Shown one piece after another: positions 48,740 through 58,335 of a stretch of DNA of 64,000 nt. The notes beneath the pieces were generated by a model, which did not search any database, was not told the DNA's origin, and was given only the letters and a program-made list of their open reading frames with translations. This DNA is from JADJWR01 sp963847675 (GTDB lineage: Bacteria > Pseudomonadota > Gammaproteobacteria > Burkholderiales > Burkholderiaceae_F), in assembly GCA_963847675.1 (NCBI GenBank), contig CAWKAP010000004.1, forward strand, positions 496,001-560,000, given 5' to 3'. Made by a program: the position numbers and the translations under genes. Each line of letters begins with the position of its first letter. Position 1 is the first letter of the stretch.

Positions 48740-49495
48740 TCAGTCGGGCGCGCGCTCGCCGTCGAGGAACACCGACCGGTACATCGGGTACAGGCTGGCC
48801 TGAACGATCGTCATCAGGATCAGCGCCAGCGGCGCCATCAGCATCGACAGCAGTTCACGCGAACTGATCAGGGAACTCAGCAGCATCACCGCTGCGACGC
48901 TCACCCCCAGCGTCAGCACGCCCGCGGCCACGCCGAAGATCAGCAGCGGCCCGACGTTGCGCCAGCAGGCGACCACGCTGCCGAACATCGCCTTGGCCGG
49001 GGCGATCGCGTGCCACCCGGCGAGTACCGGCGCGAACCACATCATGGCCATGACCGGCAGGTAGAGCGCGACCTGCACCAGCAGAGAGGACAGCGGCAGT
49101 TCCTCCAGCGACTGCGGCGCTTCGCCGCCGGCCGGCTCGGGAACGAGCAGCGCGGCGAGCGTGGCCACGATCAGCAGCAGGATCGCGTTGATGATGCCGA
49201 GCCGGAGCATCTGCTCGCGCGCCGGCGTCGGCCGGAACGGCTGCGCAAACGCCAACGGGGTCGGCATCCGGCCTTCGGCGACGTCCCGGCAAGCGGTCAG
49301 CAGGCCCACCGACGCGAAAGGTGCGAGCACGCCGGAAAAGGCGATGCCCACCATCGGCAGCAGCGCGGGCGCAAGCAACATCAGAAGATAGAGCACGACC
49401 ATTGCCGGAAGCCCGATCGGCTGGCGGCCGAACAGTCGCATGCCCTCGCGCAGCCAGCGGAGGCCGGCGCTGGCCGGCAGGGTGTTGATCTGCAT
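48740..49495 (-). CDS. BPSS1780-type integral membrane protein
   Basis: A 251-residue protein with about six membrane helices (near residues 27-62, 96-117, 137-158, 173-210, 220-240). The opening LPASAGLRWLREGMRLFGRQPIG and the end SLYPMYRSVFLDG are the mark of a betaproteobacterial membrane family named after Burkholderia BPSS1780; its function is unknown. It immediately follows uvrD on the opposite strand, stop touching stop, and lies downstream of thrB. Confidence 0.87.
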   Translation of the reverse strand: MQINTLPASAGLRWLREGMRLFGRQPIGLPAMVVLYLLMLLAPALLPMVGIAFSGVLAPFASVGLLTACRDVAEGRMPTPLAFAQPFRPTPAREQMLRLGIINAILLLIVATLAALLVPEPAGGEAPQSLEELPLSSLLVQVALYLPVMAMMWFAPVLAGWHAIAPAKAMFGSVVACWRNVGPLLIFGVAAGVLTLGVSVAAVMLLSSLISSRELLSMLMAPLALILMTIVQASLYPMYRSVFLDGERAPD

Positions 49496-49527
49496 GGGCG
49501 GATTCTATGGTGCGGCGCGGCAGGCGG

Positions 49528-50493
49528 TCAGGAACCCGTGGGCCACGGCAGGACCCCGTCGGCTTTGCGCTGCCGGAGCGTCACTTCGAAGCGGCTCGGG
49601 TCGCGCGGGGTCAGCGTGTGCGCGTCGCGCGGCAGGTACAGGTCGTACAGGCGCGAAATCCAGAAGCGCAGCGCCGCCGCGCGCAGCACGGTGCGCCAGC
49701 ACTCGTGCTCGATTTCGGTGAGCGGTCGCACCGCGTGGTAGGCATCGAGCAGCGCCTGCGCGCGCGCCAGGTCGAACTCGGTCGTGACGAGGTCGACGCA
49801 CCAGTCGTTGACGGTGACCGCGAGGTCGTACAGCCACAGGCTGCAGCCGGCGAAGTAGAAGTCGATCACGCCGCCGATGCTTCCTCCGTCCCACAGCACG
49901 TTGTCGCGAAACAGGTCGGCGTGGATCGGCCCGCTGGGCATCTGCTCGAACGCCGGGCTGCGGAAGAAACTGTCCTGGAAGATCACTTCCTCGGCCAGTT
50001 CGTGAAAGACATGGTCGGGAATCGCGGGTTCGAGACGCGCCAGCGCATCCTTCCACCAGCCGATGCCGCGCAGGTTGGGCTGGAAGCGGGGGAAGTCGCC
50101 GGCTGCCAGATGCATGCGCGCGAGCAGGTCGCCCATCATCGAGCACTGCGCACTGCTCGGCGCTTCGACACATCGCCCGGGAAGCCGTTCGACGATCGCC
50201 ACCGGCTTGCCGCGCGCCTCGGCCACCAGCGTTCCGGCGCGCGTTTCGCAGGGCAGCGGTACCGGCAGGCCACGTCGCGCCAGATGTTGCATCAGTTCCA
50301 GATAGAACGGCAGTTGCGCGAAGCCGAGGCGCTCGAACACCGTCAGCACGAAATCGCCTGCCTCGGTGGTCAGGAAGAAGTTGCTGTTCTCGATTCCGGC
50401 GGCGATGCCCTGCAGGGCGCGCAGACGCCCGATCGAATACTGCTGCAGCAGGCGTTCGACTTCCGCCTCGATCAGCGCGGTGAAGACGGCCAT
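49528..50493 (-). CDS. thrB: Homoserine kinase, APH-like type
   Basis: A 321-residue kinase of the aminoglycoside-phosphotransferase fold that phosphorylates homoserine in threonine synthesis. Seen: the opening VFTALIEAEVERLLQQYSIG, GIENSNFFLTTEAGDFVLTVFE (in outline), the catalytic PIHADLFRDNVLW and the metal-binding GVIDFYFAG. This is the type used by betaproteobacteria and pseudomonads, unlike the GHMP-type ThrB. The ATG at 50493 (MAVFTALIEAEV) is the expected start; DUF2782 and polA neighbours fit the known gene order. Confidence 0.95.
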   Translation of the reverse strand: MAVFTALIEAEVERLLQQYSIGRLRALQGIAAGIENSNFFLTTEAGDFVLTVFERLGFAQLPFYLELMQHLARRGLPVPLPCETRAGTLVAEARGKPVAIVERLPGRCVEAPSSAQCSMMGDLLARMHLAAGDFPRFQPNLRGIGWWKDALARLEPAIPDHVFHELAEEVIFQDSFFRSPAFEQMPSGPIHADLFRDNVLWDGGSIGGVIDFYFAGCSLWLYDLAVTVNDWCVDLVTTEFDLARAQALLDAYHAVRPLTEIEHECWRTVLRAAALRFWISRLYDLYLPRDAHTLTPRDPSRFEVTLRQRKADGVLPWPTGS

Positions 50494-50590
50494 TTCAGTT
50501 CGGCCCGCGCGCCATGACTCGCCGTCGGCTCTCCGCCGCGCGGGCATCGGACTGCCCCGCGTGTCCGCGAAAGTCGCGCATGAGCCCGAC

Positions 50591-50944
50591 TCAGAACTCG
50601 AGTCTGAAGAAGTTCTGCGTCGACAGCCCCGAACTCAGGTCCTGCGTCGACAGCGGCGTACGGCCTTCGCGGTTCTCCAGGTAGAAGCGAGGCTCGCCGC
50701 GCGGGGTGGTGACGCGTACTTCGCTGATCCGGTTGCCGCGCCGGACCTGTTCGATCCGGGGCCATGGCAATGTCGGCTCGTCACCTACGGCCGCGGGTGG
50801 GGCTTCCGCCTTCTGTTCAGTCGAGCCGGCGGACGCAGCCGGAGCGGCGCCCTCGGCCGGCAGCGCCGGCGGGGCCGGCTGCGCGGCCGCGGCCAGCGCC
50901 ACGTTCAGCAGCACGGCAGCGGCAAAGGCGGTCGTCGTCTTCAT
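50591..50944 (-). CDS. DUF2782-domain periplasmic protein
   Basis: A 117-residue protein with a Sec signal peptide (about 1-21), an Ala/Pro-rich spacer (22-57) and a DUF2782 domain near the C-terminus (IEQVRRGNRISEVRVTTPRGEPRFYLENREG, in outline). This small family occurs beside polA and thrB across betaproteobacteria and pseudomonads. Its role is unknown. The gap to thrB is 97 bp. Confidence 0.88.
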   Translation of the reverse strand: MKTTTAFAAAVLLNVALAAAAQPAPPALPAEGAAPAASAGSTEQKAEAPPAAVGDEPTLPWPRIEQVRRGNRISEVRVTTPRGEPRFYLENREGRTPLSTQDLSSGLSTQNFFRLEF

Positions 50945-50972
50945 GCGGAAATTGTAAGCCGGTCACGGCCGC

Positions 50973-51710
50973 TCACAGGTAGAGCATCTGCTCGCGTTCG
51001 GTGGCGCTCTGCTCGAAGCCGCGCGATTCGTAGAAATCGAAGATCGCGTCGACCACCGCATCGTCGTCGTCGACCGGTTTCATCAGGTCGATGTCGGAGG
51101 GGTCGATCATGCCGCGTGCAGCCAGCGTGTCCCGCATCCAGCCGAGCAGGCCGTCCCAGAATCCGTTGCCGACCAGGACGATCGGGATGCGGCGTCCCTT
51201 GCGGGTCTGGATCAGCGTCAACGCCTCGAACAGTTCGTCGAGCGTTCCGAAGCCGCCCGGCATGACCACATACGCCGCCGCGTACTTGACGAACGCCACC
51301 TTGCGCGCGAAGAAATGGCGGAAACGCAGGGCGATGTCCTGGTACTCGTTGCCGTGCTGCTCGAACGGCAGCTCGATGTTCAGCCCGACCGACGGCGAGC
51401 GGCCCTCGAAGGCGCCGCGGTTCGCCGCCTCCATCACACCCGGCCCGCCGCCGCTGATCACCGCGAATCCGGCGTCCGACAGCTTGCGCGCAATGCGCAT
51501 GGCCTGCTGGTAGACCGGCGAATCCGCACGCAGCCGCGAACTGCCGAAGATCGACACCGCCGGCCGGATTTCCGACAGCCGCTCGGTGGCCTCGACGAAC
51601 TCCGAGATAATCCCCCACAGATGCCAGGATTCGCGGGCTTTCTGGCTGGTGGCCCGCTCCGGCATCTTCACTGCGCGCAACGTGGGAATGTTCTTCTGAC
51701 GATCAAGCAC
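50973..51710 (-). CDS. LOG-family (TIGR00730) Rossmann-fold protein
   Basis: A 245-residue protein with VSIFGSSRL, SGGGPGVMEAANRGAFEG and PGGFGTLDELFEALTL, the PGGxGTxxE motif of LOG/PpnN proteins. These cleave nucleoside monophosphates at the N-glycosidic bond; plant homologs activate cytokinins. A GTG start at 51710 leaves only 14 bp to the divergent polA start; the ATG at 51665 (MPERATSQK) is an alternative that gives more room for promoters. Confidence 0.9.
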   Translation of the reverse strand: MLDRQKNIPTLRAVKMPERATSQKARESWHLWGIISEFVEATERLSEIRPAVSIFGSSRLRADSPVYQQAMRIARKLSDAGFAVISGGGPGVMEAANRGAFEGRSPSVGLNIELPFEQHGNEYQDIALRFRHFFARKVAFVKYAAAYVVMPGGFGTLDELFEALTLIQTRKGRRIPIVLVGNGFWDGLLGWMRDTLAARGMIDPSDIDLMKPVDDDDAVVDAIFDFYESRGFEQSATEREQMLYL

Positions 51711-51724
51711 TGCCGGGTACCTCC

Positions 51725-54464
51725 TTGAAGACGCTGCTGCTCGTCGACGGTTCGAGTTACTTATACCGCGCTTTCCATGCGTTGCCCGACCTCCGTACGG
51801 TCGAAGGCGAACCGACGGGCGCGCTGCGCGGCTTCATCGGCATGCTGCGCACGCTGCGCGCCCAGGTGCCGCACGACTACTGCGCCTGCGTGTTCGACGC
51901 CAAGGGACCGACCTTCCGCGACGCGATGTACGCGCAGTACAAGGCCAATCGCCCGCCGATGCCGCCCGACCTGGCGGCGCAGATCGCGCCGATCCACGTG
52001 GCGACGGCCGCGCTCGGCTGGCCGGTCCTGGAAGTCGCGGGCATCGAGGCCGACGACGTGATCGGCACGCTGGCGCGCGAAGCCGAAGCTCACGGCGTGC
52101 GCGCAGTGATCTCGACGGGAGACAAGGACCTGGCGCAGCTGGTCGACGAGCACGTCACGCTGGTGAACACGATGAGCGGCGAGCAGCTCGACGTCGACGG
52201 CGTGGTGGCCAAGTTCGGCGTGCGTCCGGACCAGATCGTCGACTTCCTGACGCTGGTCGGCGACGCCGTCGACAACGTTCCCGGCGTGGACAAGGTCGGT
52301 CCGAAGACTGCTGCGAAGTGGCTCGCCGAGTACGGCTCGCTCGATGCGATCGTCGCCAACGCCGGGAAGATCAGCGGCAAGGTCGGTGAGAACCTGCGCG
52401 CCACGCTCGACTGGCTGCCGACGGCGCGCAAGCTCGTGACCATTCGTACCGATGCCGAGCTCGGCGAGGCGCTGCCGCACTTCGATTCGCTGGCCGTGCG
52501 GCCGCCGGACCGCGACAGGCTGCGCGAGTTGTTCGAGCGCTGGGAGTTCCGCACCTTCCTCAAGGATCTCGAAATCAGCTCATCGGAAGACGGCTCGGCT
52601 GACGCTGGGGCGGCCGCCGCGGCGCCGGACCCGGGCGACGAAACCGCGGAGCCGCAGTACGAATCGGTCGTGACGCCGGCGCAGCTCGGACAGTGGCTGG
52701 CGCGGATCAACGCCGCGCCGCTGGCTGCGGTGGACACCGAAACCACGTCGCTCGACCCGATGGCCGCAAGACCTGGTCGGCATCTCGCTGGCGACGGCGG
52801 GCGAGCATGGCAACGTCGCCTGCTACATCCCGCTGGCACATCGCTACCCCGGGGCGCCGGAGCAATTGCCGTTCGAAGCCACGCTGCACGCCTTGCAGCC
52901 CTGGCTGGAAAGCGAACAGCACAAGAAAGTCGGTCAGCACCTCAAGTACGACGCGCACGTGTTCGCCAACCATGGCATCCGGCTGGCCGGGATCGCGCAC
53001 GACACGATGCTCGAAAGCTACGTGCTCGAGGCGCACCGCAGCCACAACATGGACGACCTCGCCGAGCGGCACCTCGGACGGACAACGATCCGCTACGAGG
53101 AAGTCTGCGGCAAGGGCGCGAGCCAGATCGGTTTCGACGAGGTGGACCTGGAGCGCGCGACGGACTACGCGGCCGAGGACGCGGACGTCACGCTCGCGCT
53201 GCACCAGTCGCTGTGGCCGCGACTGGAGGCCGCGGAGCCGTTGCGCACCGTCTACGAGTCGATCGAGATGCCGGTGTCGAAGATCCTTTTCGAGATGGAA
53301 CGCACCGGCGTGCTGGTCGACCGCGAGCGGCTCGCCGCGCAGAGCGTGGAGATCGCGAAGAGGCTCGCCGAGCTCGAAGCGCGCGCCCATGAGCTGGCCG
53401 GCCAGCCGTTCAACCTCGGCAGCCCGAAGCAGATCGGCGAGATCCTGTTCGGGGTGCTCAAGCTGCCGGTCGCGAAGAAGACCGCGAGCGGCGCACCGTC
53501 GACCGACGAGGAAGTGCTGGAGAAGCTCGCCGAGGACTACCCGCTGCCCAAGGTGCTGCTCGAGCACCGCGGGCTGGCCAAGCTGAAGTCCACCTACTGC
53601 GACAAGCTCGCCGCCAGCATCGACCCGGCGACCGGCCGCGTCCACACCAGCTACGGGCAGGCGATCGCCGTGACCGGGCGCCTTTCGTCGAGCGAGCCGA
53701 ACCTGCAGAACATCCCGATCCGCACCGCCGAGGGCCGGCGCATCCGCGAGGCCTTCATCGCTCCGCCCGGCTGCCGCATCGTGTCCGCCGACTATTCGCA
53801 GGTCGAGTTGCGCATCATGGCGCACATCAGCGGCGACGAAGGGCTGCTGTCGGCGTTCGCGGCCGGAGAGGACATCCACCGCGCCACCGCCAGCGAGGTC
53901 TTCGGGGTGCCGCTCGGCGAAGTGAGCGGCGAGCAGCGCCGCTATGCGAAGGTGATCAACTTCGGGCTGATCTACGGCATGAGCGCCTACGGCCTCGCTT
54001 CCAACCTCGGCATCGACAGGGACGTCGCGCGCAGCTTCATCGAGCGCTATTTCACGCGCTATCCGGGCGTGGCGAAGTACATGGAGCGGACGCGCGAGCA
54101 GGCGAAGCGGCAGGGCTACGTCGAGACCGTGTTCGGCCGCCGGCTCTGGCTGGCCGAGATCAACTCGCCCAACGGCCCGCGCCGCTCGGCGGCCGAGCGC
54201 GCGGCGATCAACGCGCCGATGCAGGGCACTGCGGCGGATCTCATCAAGCTGGCGATGATCGCCGTGCACGACTGGCTGCTGCGCGACCGGCTGGCAACCC
54301 GCCTGATCATGCAGGTGCACGACGAACTGGTCTTCGAGGTTCCGGACGCCGAGCTCGACCAGGTTCGCGCGCAGGTGCCGGCGCTGATGAGCGGGGTGGC
54401 GCAGCTCAAGGTGCCGCTGCTGGCCGAGGTCGGCGTCGGCGAGAACTGGGAGCGGGCGCATTGA
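51725..54464 (+). CDS. polA: DNA polymerase I, one frame break
   Basis: About 913 residues in three domains: 5'-3' exonuclease (1 to about 290; LLLVDGSSYLYRAFHALP, VFDAKGPTFRD, DKVGPKTAAKWL), 3'-5' exonuclease (about 315-500; VDTETTSLDPM with the acidic DxE pair) and polymerase (VSADYSQVELRIMAHIS, RRYAKVINFGLIYGMSAYGL, IMQVHDELVFEV). One extra A near 52769, directly after the DxE motif, breaks the frame; the rest runs to 54464. The start is TTG at 51725. It fills gaps in repair and removes RNA primers. The disruption is probably a sequence error. Confidence 0.95.
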
Positions 54465-54486
54465 GCGCGCCGCAGATCGATCGATC

Positions 54487-56037
54487 GTGCAAGAAGAACA
54501 ACACAAATACGACCTGCTGATCGTCGGCGGCGGCATCAACGGCGCGGGCATCGCGCGCGACGCGGCCGGGCGCGGCCTCAGGGTGCTGCTGGCGGAGCAG
54601 GACGACCTGGGCGCGCACACGTCGTCTTCGTCGACCAAGCTCGTGCATGGCGGGCTGCGCTACCTGGAGCACTTTGAATTCGGTTTGGTGCGAAAGTCGC
54701 TCGCCGAGCGCGAAGTCCTGCTGCGCAACGCGCCGCATATCGTCTGGCCGCTGCGCTTTCTGATCCCGCACGACCCGTCGATGCGGCCGGTGTGGATGAT
54801 CCGCATCGGCCTGTTTCTCTACGATCACCTGGCGCGTCGCGAGATCCTGCCCGGCTCCGAGACCGTCGACCTGCGCCGGCACGAGGCGGGGCGGCCGCTG
54901 AAGGAGCACTGGCGCGCCGGCATCATGTATTCCGACGGCTGGGTCGACGATGCGCGGCTGGTGGTGCTGAATGCGATCGATGCAAACGAGCGCGGCGCGA
55001 CGGTGCTCCCTCGCACCCGCTGCACTTCGATTCGCCGCGAAGGGAACCTCTGGCGTGCCGAGCTGGCGACTGATGACGGGCGCGTGCTGACGGTGCAGTC
55101 GCGCGCGCTCGTCAACGCTGCCGGGCCCTGGGCCGCATCATTCCTGCGCGACGCGGCCGATTGGCCGCAGGTGCGGCAGCTGCGGCTGGTCAAGGGCAGC
55201 CACATCGTCGTGCGCCGACTCTTCGACCACCCGTACGCGTACATCTTCCAGAACCCGGACAAGCGGATCGTCTTCGCGATTCCCTTCGAGCATGAGTTCA
55301 CGCTCGTTGGCACGACCGACGTCGAGGTCGGCGGCGACCCGGATGAGGCCCGCATCGACGCGGCAGAGATCGACTACCTGTGCACGATGATCAACCGCTA
55401 CTTGAGCCGGCAGATCACGCCGGCCGACGTGGTGTGGAGCTATTCTGGCGTGCGGCCGCTGCTCGACGACGGCGCCGACGCCTCGTCGATCACCCGCGAC
55501 TACCAGCTCGAACTCGACACCGGCGGCGCGCCGCTGCTGTCGGTCTGGGGCGGAAAGATCACCACCTACCGCGCGCTGGCCGAGGAAGCGATGGAGATGC
55601 TGGCGCGGCCCCTGGGCGTCGCGCAACGAGGCTGGACCGCCTCGGTGCCGTTGCCGGGAGGCGACCTGGGCACAGTGATCAAGGCCAGCGGCGATCCGAT
55701 GGCGGATTTCGAGCAGTTCTGCGCGCTGCAGGCGCAGCGGCGTCCGTGGCTACCCGCACCGCTCGCGCGCCGCTATGCACGTGCCTACGGCACGAGGATG
55801 GAGCAGATGCTCGGCAGTGCCGCGAGACTGGATCAGTTGGGCGAGGAGATCGCGCCCGGGCTCTATGCCACCGAGATCGAGTACCTGATCCGGCGCGAAT
55901 GGGCACAGACCGCCGATGACATCCTGTGGCGCCGGAGCAAGCTCGGGCTGCATCTCCCGGCCGATGCAGGCGACAAACTCGGCGCCTGGCTGCAGCAACG
56001 CGCGAATCGTAAGCAATTGCAGGCAGCAGCCGGGTAG
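54487..56037 (+). CDS. glpD: Glycerol-3-phosphate dehydrogenase, aerobic
   Basis: A 516-residue membrane-associated flavoprotein that oxidises glycerol-3-phosphate to dihydroxyacetone phosphate and feeds electrons to ubiquinone. Seen: the FAD motif LLIVGGGINGAGIARDAAGRG (in outline), SSSTKLVHGGLRYLEH, VNAAGPWA, LVKGSHIVV, and SVWGGKITTYRALAE. The start is GTG at 54487, 22 bp after polA. It would consume substrate delivered by the Ugp system at 30-33.7 kb. Confidence 0.95.
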   Translation: MQEEQHKYDLLIVGGGINGAGIARDAAGRGLRVLLAEQDDLGAHTSSSSTKLVHGGLRYLEHFEFGLVRKSLAEREVLLRNAPHIVWPLRFLIPHDPSMRPVWMIRIGLFLYDHLARREILPGSETVDLRRHEAGRPLKEHWRAGIMYSDGWVDDARLVVLNAIDANERGATVLPRTRCTSIRREGNLWRAELATDDGRVLTVQSRALVNAAGPWAASFLRDAADWPQVRQLRLVKGSHIVVRRLFDHPYAYIFQNPDKRIVFAIPFEHEFTLVGTTDVEVGGDPDEARIDAAEIDYLCTMINRYLSRQITPADVVWSYSGVRPLLDDGADASSITRDYQLELDTGGAPLLSVWGGKITTYRALAEEAMEMLARPLGVAQRGWTASVPLPGGDLGTVIKASGDPMADFEQFCALQAQRRPWLPAPLARRYARAYGTRMEQMLGSAARLDQLGEEIAPGLYATEIEYLIRREWAQTADDILWRRSKLGLHLPADAGDKLGAWLQQRANRKQLQAAAG

Positions 56038-56211
56038 CAGATCGAATTGCGGTGCGCGAGTTGGGGTTATCCCGGGCGAATCGAGCAACCTCGTTCGTAC
56101 CGTTTGCAGGTGGTTTGGCCCGGCGAGCCAGCGCGGTACGCTGCGCCGCCCGGCTCGGCGGGAAGGCCACGAAGACCAGGGGCGGGAACAGGAGAAATCA
56201 AGGAGAACGAA

Positions 56212-56892
56212 ATGCATTGCTTGAAGCAGTGGATCTTGATGGCGGCGGGCGCGGTGGCACTGGTCGGCTGCGCAACCGGCCCTTATGACGGCGGCAGCGG
56301 AATGACTTTCTTCATTACCAGCGTCGGGCCAGGCAAGGGAGGCGACCTCGGTGGACTCGAAGGGGCAGACCGGCACTGCCAGGCGCTCGCCACTGCGGCA
56401 GGCGCTGGCGACCGTACCTGGCGCGCGTATCTGAGTACGCAGGCTCCCAAGCTGAACGACCCGAACGTCATTCATGCCCGCGATCGAATTGGTACAGGGC
56501 CGTGGCACAACGCCAAGGGCGTGCTGATCGCCAGGAATGTCGAGGACCTGCACTCGGCGCGCAACAACCTGACGAAGGAGACGGCGCTGGACGAAAAGGG
56601 GCAGATGGTCAACGGCCGTACGGAGAAACCCAACAAGCACGACATCCTCACGGGTTCGCGCCCTGATGGAACGGCCTTTCCGGGCGCTCCGTTCCCCGAC
56701 ATGACCTGCGGCAACTGGACCAAGAGCGGAAAGGACGGCGCGGCGATGACCGGGCATCACGACCGTGCGGGCCCGATTCAGAATCCGTGGGCGGTCTCCT
56801 GGAACTCGGCGCATCCGACGCTCGGCTGCAGCCAGGACGCAGTGCGACCGACGGGTGGCGACGGCCTTTTCTACTGTTTCGCCGTGAAGTAG
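56212..56892 (+). CDS. Lipoprotein with lectin/endostatin-like fold
   Basis: A 226-residue protein whose ATG follows AAGGAGAACGAA. Residues 1-19 are a lipoprotein signal ending ALVGC20, so it is lipidated. The mature part has FFITSVGPGKGGDLGGLEGADRHCQALA, TWRAYLSTQ, IGTGPWHNAKGVLIARNVEDLH (in outline) and a cysteine-bearing end CGNWTKSG...GCSQDAVRP...GLFYCFAVK. This layout recalls C-type-lectin/endostatin-like bacterial proteins (DUF1554 type). Function is unknown; surface or periplasmic ligand binding is inferred. The upstream 174-bp gap shows no clear promoter. Confidence 0.75.
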   Translation: MHCLKQWILMAAGAVALVGCATGPYDGGSGMTFFITSVGPGKGGDLGGLEGADRHCQALATAAGAGDRTWRAYLSTQAPKLNDPNVIHARDRIGTGPWHNAKGVLIARNVEDLHSARNNLTKETALDEKGQMVNGRTEKPNKHDILTGSRPDGTAFPGAPFPDMTCGNWTKSGKDGAAMTGHHDRAGPIQNPWAVSWNSAHPTLGCSQDAVRPTGGDGLFYCFAVK

Positions 56893-57012
56893 CCGCACGA
56901 CTCCCGGCCGCAGGAACGGACTGCTCGCGTCCGGAAGTTTCGTCTTCGGCGATCGGTGGTGCCACTCAGATCCGCGGCAGAGGCGGGCGGATCTCTCGTC
57001 CGGCTGCGGCGT

Positions 57013-58335
57013 CTAAAGCGTCAACCTCAGCTGCCTGAGCAGCGCGCCGGGCACGCGGCTCGTTTCGACCGAGCGCCCGCCGTAGGTGCCGCTGTTCAGG
57101 ATCCAGTCGGTCTCGTCGTCGAGCGCTTCGAGTTCGGTGCCGAGCATCCGGTACAGGCTGTCGTCGAAGCGCATCACCGAAAGCGGCGCGACGATCTCGC
57201 CGCGCTCGACCCACCAGGTGGCGAAGCGCGTCATGCCGGTGATGCGGGCGGCGCTGCGGTCGGACCAGTTCAGGTAATGGAAGTTGCCGACGAACACCCC
57301 GGTGTCGAGCGCGCGCAGGGCGTCGGCGCGCGCGAGGCTGCCCGGCGCCAGCTCCATCGCCTGCATCGACTCGCTCTCGTCGGCGCCGTTCGAGTCGATG
57401 CCGTACTCCTGCGCCGTGCGCGGGCTGACCAGGCTGCCCGCATGGCGCCCGGCCCGGATCAGATCGACCGCCTCCGGCCGCGTGAAGCCGGCCTCGTCGA
57501 ACGGCGGCGCCAGTCCGCCCGCGATGTTCTCGCGCAGCGTGACCTGCGCCGAAAGCGACGCCTCGCCGTCGACCAGTTGCTGGATCGTGCTCTGCCGAGT
57601 GCGTTGCTCCTTGGCCGATACTCCGCCCCAGTTGAGCATCCACAGCAGTTCGTCCATCGCCGCCGGCGACACGTAGGCGCGATAGGCGCCGGGTTCGATC
57701 GTGCGCGGGCTGCGCGCCAGATAAGGCAGCTGCGCCCGGGTCGCCTCGATGCGACGTTCGACCTCCGCGCGATCCCAGTGCTGGCCGGCGCAGCTCGCCT
57801 TCACCGCCTTGTCACCGCGCTGGTAGACCGACCAGTCGAGCAGAAAGCTGTCGACCTGATGCCAGTGTCGCGCGCCCATGGAGCTCGCGAATCCGCAGAA
57901 CACCGGCCCGCTGGCCAGCACGCCGACCAGGTCCAGCCCGGCGCCTGCGCTCGTCAATGTCTCGATCGCTTCCTCCGGCGACGGCAGCGCGCCGGTGCGC
58001 TCGGTCTGCGAGGCGTCGGCGCCGGTGCTGTACAACAGATACGGGTCCTCGGGCAGTGTCGGAAGATCGCTGCGCATCGAGTCGATCGCCGCGTCGATCG
58101 CGGGCCGGTCGTCGTCGGCATTGCCGGTGATCGCCAGCGTCGTCCGATCGCGGCGCCGGCCCTCGATCAGCTCAAGCGTCAGGTAGGCCTGGCGCACGGT
58201 CATCGGCTGGCGGACGCGGGCGTGGTTGAAGCGGACGAAATCGGAGACCTCGCCGCTGAAATTGGCCAGCAGGACCTCGGCGCCGCGCAGCCGGCCGACC
58301 GCGTGCTCGGCCAGCCCGAAGAACAGGTCCTTCAT
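57013..58335 (-). CDS. TldE/PmbA-family protein
   Basis: A 440-residue partner of TldD, start ATG 58335 overlapping the tldD stop by 4 nt. The family's alpha/beta N-terminal half has SDFVRFNHARVRQPMTVRQAYLTLELIEG (in outline), and the C-terminal barrel has LDTGVFVGNFHYLNWSDRSAARITGMTRFATWWVERGEI (in outline). TldE lacks the metal motif and forms a heterodimer with TldD that degrades or trims unstructured peptides, for example CcdA and microcin B17. The sequence is more distant from E. coli PmbA than expected, so it may be a paralogous pair. Confidence 0.86.
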   Translation of the reverse strand: MKDLFFGLAEHAVGRLRGAEVLLANFSGEVSDFVRFNHARVRQPMTVRQAYLTLELIEGRRRDRTTLAITGNADDDRPAIDAAIDSMRSDLPTLPEDPYLLYSTGADASQTERTGALPSPEEAIETLTSAGAGLDLVGVLASGPVFCGFASSMGARHWHQVDSFLLDWSVYQRGDKAVKASCAGQHWDRAEVERRIEATRAQLPYLARSPRTIEPGAYRAYVSPAAMDELLWMLNWGGVSAKEQRTRQSTIQQLVDGEASLSAQVTLRENIAGGLAPPFDEAGFTRPEAVDLIRAGRHAGSLVSPRTAQEYGIDSNGADESESMQAMELAPGSLARADALRALDTGVFVGNFHYLNWSDRSAARITGMTRFATWWVERGEIVAPLSVMRFDDSLYRMLGTELEALDDETDWILNSGTYGGRSVETSRVPGALLRQLRLTL

